From Maribacter sp. 4G9 (GTDB lineage Bacteria > Bacteroidota > Bacteroidia > Flavobacteriales > Flavobacteriaceae), in contig NZ_MDGL01000061.1 of assembly GCF_002742265.1 (NCBI RefSeq), forward strand, positions 47,844 through 111,843: a DNA stretch of 64,000 nucleotides. The letters are read 5' to 3'. Positions 63,882-64,000 of this stretch are shown here, piece by piece. Position 1 is the stretch's first letter. Every line of letters starts with the position of its first letter. The notes under the pieces were generated by a model. It worked only from the letters and a program-made list of their open reading frames with translations, was not told where the DNA came from and did no database searches. Position numbers and translations under genes: made by a program.

Positions 63882-64000
63882 TCTGTGCCACTTTTGGCCA
63901 TCGGCCCGATCCGTTTCGGTTCGTTTTGTGCCAGTGATATCGGTTCGATCTGTGCCACTTTGAAAGATCAAGTAACAATTACCTTGTCGCTTAAAAACAA
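63818..64000. mobile_element. Terminal repeats of an IS21-type insertion (end only)
   Basis: From 63818 (5'-TGGATAC...) the sequence changes to a row of TTCGGTTYG-TGTGCCA units: TGTGCCA at 63837, AGTGCCA at 63860, TGTGCCA at 63884, 63927 and 63951 (spacings 23, 24, 43, 24). A 19-bp unit, TTCGGTTCGTTTTGTGCCA, is repeated exactly at 63825-63843 and 63915-63933. IS21-family elements begin with TG and carry several transposase-binding repeats at their ends. The transposase genes would lie beyond the window; the assignment is inferred. Confidence 0.5.

Larger units (their letters stand above)
52347..64000. mobile_element. NBU-like integrative mobilizable element (left part)
   Basis: Beginning at the 3' end of tRNA-Leu, the region carries mobilization genes in the NBU/Tn4555-like order: HTH (Xis-like), Toprim primase-like, MobC, relaxase, membrane accessory protein, then cargo. 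NBU1 of Bacteroides is known to integrate in a tRNA-Leu gene, which supports the assignment. No integrase gene is present up to the window edge, so the right end and recombinase must lie beyond 64000. It is possible that the first part (with the permease) is older chromosomal or island DNA. Confidence 0.65.

Overview
The window is chromosomal DNA from a member of the Bacteroidota, most likely a marine-type Flavobacteriaceae. The signs are a type IX secretion (T9SS) C-terminal sorting domain, a hybrid two-component one-protein regulator, families largely confined to Bacteroidota (DUF4199, DUF4286, DUF6428, DUF1501/DUF1800 pair), promoters of the TAnnTTTG type, and almost no Shine-Dalgarno sequences. 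I see no rRNA and no CRISPR array; one tRNA (Leu, CAA) is present.

Positions 1-52,350 look like ordinary chromosome. In order: a DUF1501/DUF1800 pair (1-1748); YraN and a stand-alone ACT-type protein; a TlpA-like thioredoxin with a serine hydrolase lipoprotein; mfd; a large hybrid sensor kinase; a TspO-like membrane protein. Next is the four-gene ligase-associated DNA damage response set (PdeM phosphoesterase, Lhr-like helicase, ATP-dependent ligase, MBL exonuclease; 15703-23943), split by a ribokinase/sugar transporter pair on the other strand. Then come fbp, an aspartate kinase, an OlsF-like bifunctional acyltransferase, a small ArsR-DUF6428-ArsN1-like group, a cluster of small VOC/DUF1801/DUF4199 genes with a LuxR-type regulator, a hydroxyacid dehydrogenase, mgtE, rsmA, a DUF4286-cyclotransferase fusion, a TPR protein, an MBL hydrolase, serS, HTTM and ribF, a secreted M12-type metalloprotease with a companion lipoprotein, and the conserved prs-rplY-pth run.

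From the 3' end of tRNA-Leu(CAA) (52265-52346) to the right edge the sequence looks AT-richer and carries the left part of an integrative mobilizable element resembling the NBU type: tandem 11-bp repeats beside the tRNA, an iteron-like array, an excisionase-like HTH protein, a Toprim primase-like protein, MobC, a relaxase and a membrane accessory protein. The integrase and right end are not in the window. An FtsX-type permease without an ATPase lies between the tRNA and the mobilization genes.

The cargo is the most interesting part: a 1460-residue SF1 helicase with an embedded Vsr/DUF559-like nuclease and, at its extreme C-terminus, what looks like the RNA-polymerase-binding C-terminal domain of GreA/GreB. 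It is followed 9 bp later by a DUF2779 (Cas4-like PD-(D/E)XK) nuclease gene. I infer a two-gene, probably defensive, system in which a helicase-nuclease is docked on RNA polymerase. The DUF2779 gene is cut short by what looks like the repeat-rich end of an IS21-type insertion sequence running off the window.

Other non-coding structure of note: a 161-bp intergenic stretch that is 23 consecutive degenerate heptamers; palindromic REP-like sequences, two of which lie in frame inside the DNA ligase gene; and a 15-bp palindrome overlapping the promoter of the ACT-type gene.
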